From a bacterium (GTDB lineage Bacteria; Gemmatimonadota; Gemmatimonadetes; Longimicrobiales; RSA9): 64,000 bases of DNA. The DNA lies in NCBI GenBank assembly GCA_003242735.1, contig QGVH01000021.1:1-64000 (forward strand), in the 5' to 3' direction. The notes under the pieces were generated by a model, which saw only the letters and a program-made list of their open reading frames with translations, did not search any database and was not told the DNA's origin. Below are positions 35,878 to 43,795 of this stretch, in pieces (the stretch's first letter is position 1; each line of letters starts with the position of its first letter). The translations under genes were made by a program, and so were the position numbers.

Positions 35878-36237
35878 ATGACGGCCAATGACCGTATCAC
35901 CGTCTACGAGAAGCCGACGTGCACGACGTGCCGGAAGCTCGCGAAGCTGCTCCGCGAGGCCGGCGTCGAGTACGAGGCGGTCAACTATATTGTGAACCCG
36001 ATCCCCCGCGAAGAGCTGGTGCGGCTGATCCGTATGATGGGGATCTCCGCTCGCGAGCTCCTGCGCACCCGCGAGCCGGCCTACCGCGAGCTCGACCTCG
36101 GACGAGCGGACCTGACAGAGGACGAGCTCCTCGATGCCATGGCCGAGCACCCGGAGCTCATCCAGCGGCCCATCGTCGTCCGGGGCAACCGCGCGGTCCT
36201 CGCCCGCCCGCCGGAGCGGGTGAAGGAGATCCTGTAG
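35878..36237 (+). CDS. ArsC/Spx-family thioredoxin-fold protein
   Basis: 119 residues with an N-terminal thioredoxin fold: ITVYEKPTCTTCRKLAKLL contains Cys15-x-x-Cys18, followed by YEAVNYIVNPIPREELVRLI, ARELLRTREPAYRELD and HPELIQRPIVVRGNRAVLAR. The Arg residues in LLRTREPAY and QRPIVV match the oxyanion-binding arginines of ArsC-type arsenate reductases. The CxxC and the absence of arsB/arsR neighbours make a general YffB/YfgD-like reductase equally possible. A GGAGAG site precedes the ATG. Cytoplasmic. It may be co-transcribed with the small membrane protein 24 bases downstream. Confidence 0.88.
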   Translation: MTANDRITVYEKPTCTTCRKLAKLLREAGVEYEAVNYIVNPIPREELVRLIRMMGISARELLRTREPAYRELDLGRADLTEDELLDAMAEHPELIQRPIVVRGNRAVLARPPERVKEIL

Positions 36238-36261
36238 CCGAGGCCTTTCAGGAGCGTGGAC

Positions 36262-36477
36262 ATGAGCGACGAACGTGCTTCCGACGGCGTCGTCAACCGC
36301 CTCATCACGTGGGCCTCACGGCCACTGAGCTTCTACTGGACGCTCGCCGGCATCGCGCTGTGCGCTGCGGTCGTGCAGACGATCCGCACGGGGGAGATCT
36401 TCTGGGAGGGGTTCAACGCCGCCGCGACCATTGCCGCCGTGGCGCGCATCCTCGCGCATGTCCGGCGGTCCCCCTGA
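36262..36477 (+). CDS. small membrane protein
   Basis: 71 residues from ATG 36262 with GGAG 7 bases upstream. One clear membrane helix (FYWTLAGIALCAAVVQTI) and a second weaker hydrophobic segment (GFNAAATIAAVARILAHV) separated by TGEIFWE suggest a hairpin in the inner membrane. No family recognised. Its 3' end overlaps the ATG of the following broken lipoprotein gene. Confidence 0.6.
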   Translation: MSDERASDGVVNRLITWASRPLSFYWTLAGIALCAAVVQTIRTGEIFWEGFNAAATIAAVARILAHVRRSP

Positions 36478-37010
36478 TCGTCCTCCTTGCGTTGATCGGA
36501 GTCAGCGGTTGCGGTGCCACCGACACGCCTCCCGGCGCGCAGCTCATCCGCGATACGCTTCCCGGCGGCGTCTTCCTGCCGCGTTACGCTTCCCTCCCGC
36601 CACCCGTGGCGGGACCGGTGGCGGCCGACCTGCGCATCGGCATGCTCGAGGGAGAGCCGCACGAAGTCTTCGGCGATGTGCGCGCGATCGAAGTGGACGA
36701 GGACGGCACGATCTACGTGCTCGACCACCAGGCGTCCGAGGTCCGCGCGTTCGACGATCGCGGCCGGTTCTGGAAACCGGTCCGTCACTCCGTGAAGCCG
36801 CCCGTCTTCCCGAGCCCGGCCCGACCGAGAGCGTGGTGCGCGTCTACCAGAAGTGGTCCGATCCCGCGACCGGCGCGACGGACCCCGTCTTCCTCGGCGA
36901 GGTCACGCGCCCCGGCTACGTCGAGATGACTTCGTCCTCTCTCGCGATCGTCAGCTCCCCCTCGCGCAGCCTCCGCAACACCGAGACGACTCGTACAGCC
37001 CGCGCACAAC
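36458..37010 (+). pseudogene. frameshifted and shortened beta-propeller lipoprotein
   Basis: ATG 36458 followed by TCCGGCGGT and five Cs reads into a shadow frame, but with four Cs it would read MSGGPLIVLLALIGVSGCG, a textbook lipoprotein signal. The frame then continues with propeller text (LRIGMLEGEPHEVFGDVRAI, DGTIYVLDHQASEVRAFDDR) to about 36770. Similarity is lost after GRFWKPV, and a coding-like piece (VVRVYQKWSDPATGA, DPVFLGEVTRPGYVEM) appears in another frame from about 36825. Two lesions (C-tract indel at 36470-36474 and a frame change or deletion near 36780-36825) and the small size make a remnant likely; a sequencing error could explain the first. Confidence 0.55.
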
Positions 37011-37078
37011 CGACGAACCTGGAAACACCCGGTCCGCCTATGTTCTGGGCCGGCTGCGCTGGGCCGTCGAGGCACGTA

Positions 37079-37108
37079 GGGCGGCCCACCGCATCCGGTC
37101 GGCCGCCC
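37079..37108. terminator. hairpin between convergent genes
   Basis: GGGCGGCC (37079-37086) pairs with GGCCGCCC (37101-37108), and the loop contains an inner ACCG-CATC-CGGT stem after one mismatch. It lies between the broken lipoprotein (plus) and the M28 peptidase stop (minus) and should terminate transcription from both sides. Confidence 0.75.
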
Positions 37109-37151
37109 CACGCTCGACTCCAACTCGTACGAAAGAGGCGCCAGGTCGCGC

Positions 37152-38483
37152 TCAGCCGCCGCGCTGTCCCAGGACCGCCGTGACCGTGATCTCCTTGCCC
37201 TCGCGCAGCACCCGGATCCGCACGGTGTCGCCGGGCTTCCGCGCGCGCAGCGCTTCGGTCATCGCGTAAATATCCGCGATCTCCTGGTCATCGAAGCCGA
37301 CGATGACGTCTCCGGCCTGGAGGCCGGCCAGGTCCGCGGGCGAGCCCTCCCGCACGCCCGCGACCCGCACGCCACGCTCGGCCGGGGTGTAGTCGGGGAT
37401 CGAGCCGAGGTACGCGCCGTAGCCACGGTTCTGGGAGGCCGACGGCGGCGTGCCGACGCCGCGGCGCAGCGTCAGCGCCGCAGGCCGGTCCGCCACTGCG
37501 CGCGCCGCCGCTTCTGCGACGGCAACCACGCGCTCGATCCCCTGCACGTCGATACGCTCCCAGTCGTCGGACGGCCGGTGGTAGTCGTCGTGCGTGTTGG
37601 TGAAGAAGTGCAGGACAGGGATGTCCTTGAGGTAGAACGACGTGTGGTCGCTCGGGCCGTAGCCGTCCTCCTTGCGCGCGAGCTCGACGCCCGCCGCGCT
37701 CGCCGCCGTGTCCAGGATCCCGTCCCACTCGGCCGCCGTGCCCGTGCCGTACACGATGAGCGGCCCCTCACCCAGCCGGCCGACCATGTCCAGGTTCAGC
37801 ATCGCGCGGGTGCGCTCGAGGGGCGCGGCGGGATGCGCGGTGTAGTGCGCCGAGCCCAGGAGCCCCACCTCCTCGCCCGTGAACGCGATGAAGATGACCG
37901 ATCGTGCCGGCGGGTTCGCGGCCAGCCGCTCCGCGATCGCGAGCAGCGCCGCGACGCCGGAGGCGTTGTCGTCGGCGCCGTTGTGCACCGCATCCGTCTC
38001 CGGCGCGAGCGAGCCGAACCCGCCACGGCCGAGGTGGTCGTAGTGCGCGCCGATCACGATGAACTCGTCCCGCAGGGCGGGGTCCCGGCCTTCGAGCCGC
38101 GCGATGACGTTGCGCCCCGTGCCTTGCGGAGCGTGCGGGTTCATGGCGCTGGCCAGCGGCACCTCCTGGAAGTACGTGCCGTTCTCGCCCGCGGGCTCCA
38201 GGCCGAGGCGCTGGAACGCCGCGGCGAGGTAATCGCCGGCGCACCGCTCGCCCGCGCTGCCGGCGAGCCTGCCCTCGAGTTCGTCGCTGGCCAGATAGCG
38301 CACGACGGAGGCGATGTCCGAGCCGGCAGGCGGCGCGGGGCACGACACGGGAGCGCCGCTCGCCTCGCCCTGGAGTGCGCTCGACGCGGCGGCACCGGCC
38401 GTCTCCCGCGCGCCCACGGGGCCCAGCGCCGCCAGCAGCGCGATGAGCGCGGGTAGACCCGAGCGTACGGTCTGCGTGGTCAT
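37152..38483 (-). CDS. secreted M28-family aminopeptidase with PDZ domain
   Basis: 443 residues with a signal peptide (about 1-26). The di-zinc M28 site is complete: His147 (GAHYDH), Asp171 (NGADDNASG), Glu204/Glu205 (FTGEEVGLLG), Asp232 (LDMVG) and His302 (DDYHRPSDD). A C-terminal PDZ domain (about 355-440: VRVAGVREGSPADLAGLQAG, IVGFDDQEI) follows, as in many secreted M28 enzymes, and may bind the substrate C-terminus. The ATG at 38483 has a GGGAGAT site, and the gene starts 22 bases after the TolB-like gene, so they probably form an operon. Peptide scavenging outside the cytoplasm is the likely role. Confidence 0.94.
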   Translation of the reverse strand: MTTQTVRSGLPALIALLAALGPVGARETAGAAASSALQGEASGAPVSCPAPPAGSDIASVVRYLASDELEGRLAGSAGERCAGDYLAAAFQRLGLEPAGENGTYFQEVPLASAMNPHAPQGTGRNVIARLEGRDPALRDEFIVIGAHYDHLGRGGFGSLAPETDAVHNGADDNASGVAALLAIAERLAANPPARSVIFIAFTGEEVGLLGSAHYTAHPAAPLERTRAMLNLDMVGRLGEGPLIVYGTGTAAEWDGILDTAASAAGVELARKEDGYGPSDHTSFYLKDIPVLHFFTNTHDDYHRPSDDWERIDVQGIERVVAVAEAAARAVADRPAALTLRRGVGTPPSASQNRGYGAYLGSIPDYTPAERGVRVAGVREGSPADLAGLQAGDVIVGFDDQEIADIYAMTEALRARKPGDTVRIRVLREGKEITVTAVLGQRGG

Positions 38484-38505
38484 GTCGATCTCCCTGACGA
38501 CGCCC

Positions 38506-39639
38506 CTAATCCAGCTCGTTCCACTCCGCGATGAAGATGTTCGTGTCCCCCTCGCGCGCCGCACCGCGGTTGGATGCGAAGACCAGGTACTTGCCGTCGG
38601 GGCTGAACATCGGGAAGCCGTCGAACACGGGGCTCGTCGTCACGCGCTCGAGGTTCTTCCCGTCGATGTCGATCAGGTAGAGATCGAAGTTGCGCCCCGT
38701 CGGATCGCCGAGATTGGAGCTGAAGATGATCCGGCGGCCGTCGGGGTGCCAGTACGGCGCGAAGTTCGCTGCGCCGTTGTTGGTGATGCGGCGCTTGTTC
38801 GACCCGTCCGCGTCCATCACGTAGATGTCCAGCTTGCCCGGCCGGATCAGCCCTTGCTCGAGCAACGACAGGTAGTCCGCGATCTCGGCGGAGTCCGTGG
38901 GGTGGTAGGCCCGGTAGACGATCTTCGTGCCGTCCGGTGAGAAGAACGCCCCGCCGTCGTAGCCCAGCTCGTGCGTCAGGCGCTTCACGTTGCTGCCGTC
39001 GGCGTCCATGACGTAGATGTCGAGGTCGCCGTCGCGGATGGAGGTGAAGACGATCTTCGAGCCATCGGGCGAGATCGTCGCCTCCGCGTCGTAGCCGGGC
39101 GAATCCGTCAGCTTGCGGAGGTCCGAGCCGTCCACGTTGGCGATGTAGATGTCGTAGTCATGGAGCGCCCAGACGTAGCCGCGGCTGTAGTCGGGGGGCG
39201 GCGGGCACTCCTCGCTGACCTCGTGGGTCGAGCTGAAGATGATCTTGTCGCCGCTCGGGAAGAAGAACCCGCAGGTCGTCCGGCCCAGGCCGGTGGACAC
39301 GCGGCGGACGTTGGTGCCGTCGACATCCATGATGTAGATCTGGTCGCACTCGCTCTCGCCCGGCCGCGTCGCCTGGAAGATCAGGTGCTTGCCGTCCGCC
39401 GAGAAGTACGCCTCGGCGTTCTCACCGATATGTGTCAGCATGCGGAGGTTCTTGAGCCGCGGCTCGTCCGGGCTGCTCGGGAACGGGACGGCGCCGACGG
39501 CGGCCGGTGCATCCGTCGTAGCGCCGTGGCCGCCGGCCGAGTGCGTCGCGGCCGAGTCCGGCTCGCCCGCCGCGCCGCAAGCGGCCAGCGGCGCGAGGGT
39601 CAGGGCGGCAATGGTCGAACGTACGCGTCGCGCGATCAT
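38506..39639 (-). CDS. TolB-like beta-propeller lipoprotein
   Basis: 377 residues. The lipobox LAPLAAC (Cys21) gives a lipoprotein. Six WD40-like (PD40) blades follow, each with an SPDGxKIxF core: YFSADGKHLIFQA, FPSGDKIIFSSTH, ISPDGSKIVFTSIRDGDLDI, FSPDGTKIVYRAY, WHPDGRRIIFSSN, FSPDGKYLVFASN, and the interblade phrase DIYVMDADGSN. The family includes TolB and many DPP-like propellers; the genuine TolB partners (TolA, Pal) are absent here. It precedes the M28-PDZ peptidase in the same orientation, so the propeller may present peptides or cell-wall fragments to it. That functional link is inference. Confidence 0.88.
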   Translation of the reverse strand: MIARRVRSTIAALTLAPLAACGAAGEPDSAATHSAGGHGATTDAPAAVGAVPFPSSPDEPRLKNLRMLTHIGENAEAYFSADGKHLIFQATRPGESECDQIYIMDVDGTNVRRVSTGLGRTTCGFFFPSGDKIIFSSTHEVSEECPPPPDYSRGYVWALHDYDIYIANVDGSDLRKLTDSPGYDAEATISPDGSKIVFTSIRDGDLDIYVMDADGSNVKRLTHELGYDGGAFFSPDGTKIVYRAYHPTDSAEIADYLSLLEQGLIRPGKLDIYVMDADGSNKRRITNNGAANFAPYWHPDGRRIIFSSNLGDPTGRNFDLYLIDIDGKNLERVTTSPVFDGFPMFSPDGKYLVFASNRGAAREGDTNIFIAEWNELD

Positions 39640-39883
39640 GATATGTCGAGCTCCCTACCGGCGGCCGCACCGGGCGGCCGCGTCGTTGGTTGTCTCGAGA
39701 CCTCTCCCCCGGGCGTGACGGCGCGCGCGGCGCCGCTGCCCGGCGTGGTGACCACAGGCGGTCCCCCGCCGCCTCCAGTCTACCCCCATCGGGGCCGCAG
39801 GTCCAGCCTCGGCGGCCGCAGGCGCCGGTGGCGTGGGCCTGGCAGGGGGGGCCACGTGACGACCCGCCGACCAGGGGGTGCCC

Positions 39884-40270
39884 ATGCCTCTCCGGATCCT
39901 GCTGACCGCCGCGGCGGTCTACACCGCGCTCGCGGGGCTCGCTTTCGTCCTCGCCCCGCAAGCCGCCGGCGCCGGCGCGGTCCCCGCCGACGCCTCCCCG
40001 GCGCTGATCGCCCACCTGCGGATCCTCGGCAGTCCGCTCCTGGGGATCGCGGCGCTCGACTGGCTGGCGCGGAACGCCGAGCCGTCCAGAGCGCGGGATG
40101 CTGTCATCCTGGGCAACATCGTCGGCTTCGCCGCCATCGCCGCCCTGGATCTGTGGGGGCTGGCCAGCGGGGCGCGGCCAGCGACGTGGCTGTTCGCCGT
40201 CATCCATCTGCTCTTCGCCTTCGCATTCATCCGGGTCGGGCGAAGGAGCATGTCGGGCCAGGCGGGCTAG
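39884..40270 (+). CDS. small four-helix membrane protein
   Basis: 128 residues from ATG 39884 with AGGGGG upstream. Four hydrophobic helices (LLTAAAVYTALAGLAFVL, LLGIAALDWLA, AVILGNIVGFAAIAALDLWG, WLFAVIHLLFAFAFI) suggest an inner-membrane bundle. The layout resembles small integral membrane proteins of unknown function; no catalytic residues stand out. It stands alone between the minus-strand propeller operon and the minus-strand glycan operon. Confidence 0.7.
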   Translation: MPLRILLTAAAVYTALAGLAFVLAPQAAGAGAVPADASPALIAHLRILGSPLLGIAALDWLARNAEPSRARDAVILGNIVGFAAIAALDLWGLASGARPATWLFAVIHLLFAFAFIRVGRRSMSGQAG

Positions 40271-40590
40271 GACTGCTTCGTCCCGTGGAGGGCGGTGCCT
40301 CGACACCCGCCGCGCGGTGACAGGGAGCGGCTGGCACGCGCGTGCGGCCGCGCAGCGGCACGGGCCAGCACCGCGGAAGTCGGCCGCCCCGGGCGCGGCG
40401 AATCTCCCATGTTCCGCCCCACGGCTTCGCAACGACGGTCGGAGCTTCCGCGCCGGGGGAACGAGGTCCGCCCCCGAGAAACGCCGAGCGGGAGTCGGGG
40501 GGCGCTCGCTGGAGATCTCGAGCTACGTGCGCGCGCTGGCGCGGGCCGCTCGCCACAGGGGCGCCGGACGCGCCTCGCGCAAACGCTCCC
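40271..40590. repeat. gene-free stretch carrying a dispersed repeat copy
   Basis: 320 bases between convergent genes. GCGGCGAATCTCCC at 40395-40408, followed by CGCCCCACGGCTTCGCAAC, is closely similar to the last unit of the tandem repeat at 15074 (GCGGCGAAGTTCCC then CGCACAGCCTCGCAAC). A weaker unit precedes it (CCGCGGAAGTC near 40371). No gene is seen. Confidence 0.5.
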
Positions 40591-41739
40591 TCACCCCAGC
40601 GCCCGCTCGACCAGCGACCGCAGCACGATGTCGGCGCGGAAGCACTCCTCCGCGATCGCGCGTGCGGCGGCGGCGTGCCGCGCGTAGTCGCGTTCCACCT
40701 CGTTGAGCGCCTCCACCGCCTCGTCCAGCGTCGAGAACGGAACGATCCCGGCGCCTCGGCGCAGGTCGTCCGGGAAGTCCGTGTCCTGGACGATCACCGG
40801 CCTCCCCGCGGCGAGGTAGCAGGCGGAGCGTTCGCTGAACCAGCCGGCGCGCCCCGTCACGTACCCGTTCTTCGCCACGCTCCACTCGCCCCTGGACCGC
40901 TGGATGTAGCGCCGGTAGCGCCCCGGGTCCGGGCACAGCCGCGCGGCATCCCGCACGCGCCAGCCGTGGGCGCGCAGCCGCGCGACGGGGGTGCGCTCGC
41001 GGTGCCCGGGCCCCGTCGCGAGCTCGAGACGCACGTGCGGCAGCCGTCGCGGCAGATCCAAGAACCGCTCGAGCTCGATGGACTTCTGGCCGTAGCTGCG
41101 CCCCCCGTGCACCTCGGATGCGTAGCTGCTCCAGTTCATCACGGTCGTGTAGACGGGGCGGGGCGGCGCCTCGCTCCGCCACAGGGGCGTGATCACCGGC
41201 TGGCGCGTGGGCAACCACCCGTGTCCGACGGCGGGGATGCGTTCTGCCACGCGTTCGCCGAAGCTGAAGTGCACATCGTAGACGCCCACACGCTCGACCA
41301 GCCGAGGCTCGCCGCGAGCCAGGCGGATGTGCACGAAGACCGGGTCTGTGTCCACGTAGGCGAGGCGGCGCACGGCGCGGTACGCCTCAGGGCGGTCCAC
41401 GGTGCCGGAGACGTCGATCAGGAGGTCTGCGCTGGCGACGACGCTGTGGCGGCGCGCGTCGCTCATGCCGAACCACCGGGGCCCGTCGAGATCCTGTACG
41501 CGGTACGCCCACCGGTCTGAAAGCCCGTATCGCGCCATGAGGTCGGCCAGGTAAGGGACGTTGACGTCGGCGCGCCGTGCGGGCTGGCGCAGCGCCGGGT
41601 CGTACGGCCACTCGCCGGAATCCTCGATGTAGTAGACGTCGTGCCCGAGCGCGGCGAGCCCGAGCACGTACTGGAGGTAATGCCACGCCATGCCGCCCAG
41701 CGGGTAACGCGCGATCAGACCCGCGACGATGATGCGCAA
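40591..41739 (-). CDS. glycosyltransferase-like protein of a surface-glycan operon
   Basis: 382 residues from a TTG at 41739 with GGGGGGAA upstream; conservation begins right there (RIIVAGLIARYPLGGMAWHY). A Gly-rich N-terminal Rossmann motif, a mid-region VGVYDVHFSFGERVAERIPA and a C-terminal nucleotide-sugar-binding segment (WFSERSACYLAAGRPVIVQD, GIVPFSTLDEAVEALNEV) indicate a GT-B fold. It is the last gene of the glycan operon, 80 bases after the APH-like kinase. Donor and acceptor are unknown. The longer open frame upstream is a shadow of neighbouring genes. Confidence 0.82.
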   Translation of the reverse strand: MRIIVAGLIARYPLGGMAWHYLQYVLGLAALGHDVYYIEDSGEWPYDPALRQPARRADVNVPYLADLMARYGLSDRWAYRVQDLDGPRWFGMSDARRHSVVASADLLIDVSGTVDRPEAYRAVRRLAYVDTDPVFVHIRLARGEPRLVERVGVYDVHFSFGERVAERIPAVGHGWLPTRQPVITPLWRSEAPPRPVYTTVMNWSSYASEVHGGRSYGQKSIELERFLDLPRRLPHVRLELATGPGHRERTPVARLRAHGWRVRDAARLCPDPGRYRRYIQRSRGEWSVAKNGYVTGRAGWFSERSACYLAAGRPVIVQDTDFPDDLRRGAGIVPFSTLDEAVEALNEVERDYARHAAAARAIAEECFRADIVLRSLVERALG

Positions 41740-41819
41740 CCGTTCCCCCCGCCTCTCGTGTGCACCCGCCCCCCGTGGCAATCGCCCAGCGCTGCCCGGC
41801 ACCATCCTCATCCCGGAAG

Positions 41820-42803
41820 TCATGTCAGGCCGAGGCGCGCAGCCACCCGCTCCAGCGCCTGCCAGCGCCAGCGGGCGCGCTCCCGGAGCGTCCACTGCGG
41901 CCGGTCGCCGAGCCAGCGGAACAGCCAGTGGACCCGGGCGGCCTCCAGCACGGCGTCGGACCACGCTGGCGCCCCCGCAGGCCAACGCGCGGCGCGGTAC
42001 TCGCGCACGCACGCCTCCGCGATCTCCTCGGGCCAGTTCTCCGTGAGCGCGGCGAGGTCCAGTTCGCCAGCGGCGACCGCGGCGGACTGCCAGTCCAGGG
42101 CGAACACAGCGGCGCCGTGGACCAGCACGTTGTGCGGGTAGTATTCGCCGTGGATCAGGACGCGCGGGGCGTCGAGCAAGGGCGCGATCAGCGCGTCGGC
42201 GTGCCGTTCGAGTTCTCGCAGCCAGGCATAGCGCTCGTGGAGCGGCCGCGCGAACTCGATCGTGCGACGGATCCAGCCGAGGTAGTAGTCGCGCGTGTGT
42301 CGGATCAGTGGGAGGCCGGCAGTCAGCGCATCGGCCGTGAGGTCCTCCGCATGGAGTCGTCCCACCCACACGGCCGCGGCGCGCATCGCGGGGGCCTGGT
42401 CGGACAGGTCGTCGATGCGCACGCCCGGCACGCGCTCGAGTACGAGCCACGTCCTCCCCGTCTGCTCCTCCGCGAACATGCCGTACAGCCGTGGCACGCC
42501 GGCCAGCCCTCGGCGCATGAGCAGCCGGTAGACCGCCCCCTCGTACGCCGCGTTGCCGCGGTGGCCGTGGGAGCCGTCGGTCTCGTCCGCGCCGTACTTG
42601 CAGCACAGCTCGAGACGCCGCCCGTCCGGCAGCCGGCAATCCACGAACTCGCTCGGGAACGTGCTGGCGCGTGGATTCCGGCGCCGCTCGAACACGAGCT
42701 CGTCCGGCCGCACGCCGAACACGGCGGCGAGTCCGGCGGCGAGCGTGTGCTCGGCGGGCAGGGGCAGTGTGCGCGCCGCGCCTGCGGACTCCCTGCCACT
42801 CAT
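41820..42803 (-). CDS. APH-fold phosphotransferase with HGE variant
   Basis: 327 residues. Kinase-like features: an N-lobe (DELVFERRRNPRASTFPSEF, LELCCKYGAD), hinge VLERVPGVRIDD, the catalytic loop LIHGEYYPHNVLV (usual HGDxxxxN, here with Glu in place of Asp) and the metal-binding FALDWQSAAVAAGELDLAAL. The HGE form is seen in some environmental APH-like families, so it need not mean inactivity. The ATG at 42803 overlaps the preceding APH gene by ATGA. Two APH-like kinases next to glycosyltransferases suggest sugar, lipid or aminopolyol phosphorylation rather than antibiotic resistance. Confidence 0.85.
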   Translation of the reverse strand: MSGRESAGAARTLPLPAEHTLAAGLAAVFGVRPDELVFERRRNPRASTFPSEFVDCRLPDGRRLELCCKYGADETDGSHGHRGNAAYEGAVYRLLMRRGLAGVPRLYGMFAEEQTGRTWLVLERVPGVRIDDLSDQAPAMRAAAVWVGRLHAEDLTADALTAGLPLIRHTRDYYLGWIRRTIEFARPLHERYAWLRELERHADALIAPLLDAPRVLIHGEYYPHNVLVHGAAVFALDWQSAAVAAGELDLAALTENWPEEIAEACVREYRAARWPAGAPAWSDAVLEAARVHWLFRWLGDRPQWTLRERARWRWQALERVAARLGLT

Positions 42804-43795
42804 GCCGCGCCCCTCACCCACGGCCCCCGCAGCAGCACGGTCAGCCGCTCGTCGTAGTGGCGGAGCTGCCGCACCGCCTTCTCTTCCCTCCCGCCTTCCA
42901 GCTCCATCCCCGCCCAATCGATGCACGCCGCGAGCCGCACCACGGCGCCGATCCACGCGAGCCGCTCGACGTCACGCGGGCCAATTCCCCGCCAGCCCGC
43001 ATGCTCCAGGTAGAGCCGCGCGAGCGCCGATGCGCCATCGCCCGCGATGTCGACGCTCAGCCGCTCGAGCTCCGGCACGGGCGAGCCCCAGCCCGCGAGC
43101 TCCCAGTCCAGCACCAGCAGCTCCTCGCGTCCGCGGCGGTACCAGGGCCGCAGGTTCTTGCGCTTGATGTCCCCGTGCACCAGCACGGGCGGAAGCGTGG
43201 CGCACGCTGCCTCGATCTCCGGCCATCGGGCCTCGATCGCGTGGCAGTGGGAGACGATCCGCTCGAACAACGCGCGTACACCCGCTGACAGCGGAGTGCG
43301 AGCCAGGTGCGCGCCGAGGCGCGCGCGGCCCGCACGCAGTTGCGCCAGGTACTGCGCCGGCCCTCGTTCGGGGAGGAGCCGACGTGCCCGCTCGGCGTCC
43401 GCGGCGTGCACGGTGCCCAGCCAACGGGCGATGAGGGCGTCGTGGGAGCGCGACGCGGCTTCGTCGCCCGCATCCTCCGTGAACAGCCAGCCGAACGCCG
43501 GGTCCTCGTCCTGGAGGAAGCCGTACCACCGCAACCTGGGGATCGGCACGCCGGGGAGGACCTGCTCGTGCACGGTACGCTCGATCCGAGCCGTCTCGGC
43601 CGGGCAGCGCTTCGCGACCACGGCGTGGCCGTCCAGCGCGCCGTGCAGCCGGTAGACCTGCGAATGCCGGCCCCGCTTGAGCACCGACACGTGCGTCGCC
43701 GCCGCGGCCCTGCCGGTCAGACGCTCCCATGCCATTACCGCCGGATGCACCGCGGGGCAGCCCTCAGGGGCTGCCGCGGCCTCGCCGGAGCGCAT
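42800..43795 (-). CDS. APH-fold phosphotransferase
   Basis: 331 residues. The N-lobe shows HVSVLKRGRHSQVYRL and the phosphate-anchoring GHAVVAKRCPAET. The catalytic loop is VLVHGDIKRKNLRPW with the standard Asp, and the metal loop is LVLDWELAGWGSPVPELERL. Overall it resembles the aminoglycoside phosphotransferase/choline kinase superfamily. Its start overlaps the ABC transporter by 32 bases, and its stop overlaps the second kinase. The pair probably forms a complex or acts in sequence on the glycan or its precursor. Substrate unknown; resistance function is not supported by context. Confidence 0.87.
   Translation of the reverse strand: MRSGEAAAAPEGCPAVHPAVMAWERLTGRAAAATHVSVLKRGRHSQVYRLHGALDGHAVVAKRCPAETARIERTVHEQVLPGVPIPRLRWYGFLQDEDPAFGWLFTEDAGDEAASRSHDALIARWLGTVHAADAERARRLLPERGPAQYLAQLRAGRARLGAHLARTPLSAGVRALFERIVSHCHAIEARWPEIEAACATLPPVLVHGDIKRKNLRPWYRRGREELLVLDWELAGWGSPVPELERLSVDIAGDGASALARLYLEHAGWRGIGPRDVERLAWIGAVVRLAACIDWAGMELEGGREEKAVRQLRHYDERLTVLLRGPWVRGAA

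Noticed and set aside
35878..36237. Arsenate resistance operon
   Set aside because: Only an ArsC-like fold is present, with no arsR, arsB or acr3 neighbours and with a CxxC more general than dedicated arsenate reductases.
41820..43795. Aminoglycoside resistance genes
   Set aside because: The APH fold is shared with many sugar and lipid kinases, and the operon context is glycan synthesis and export.
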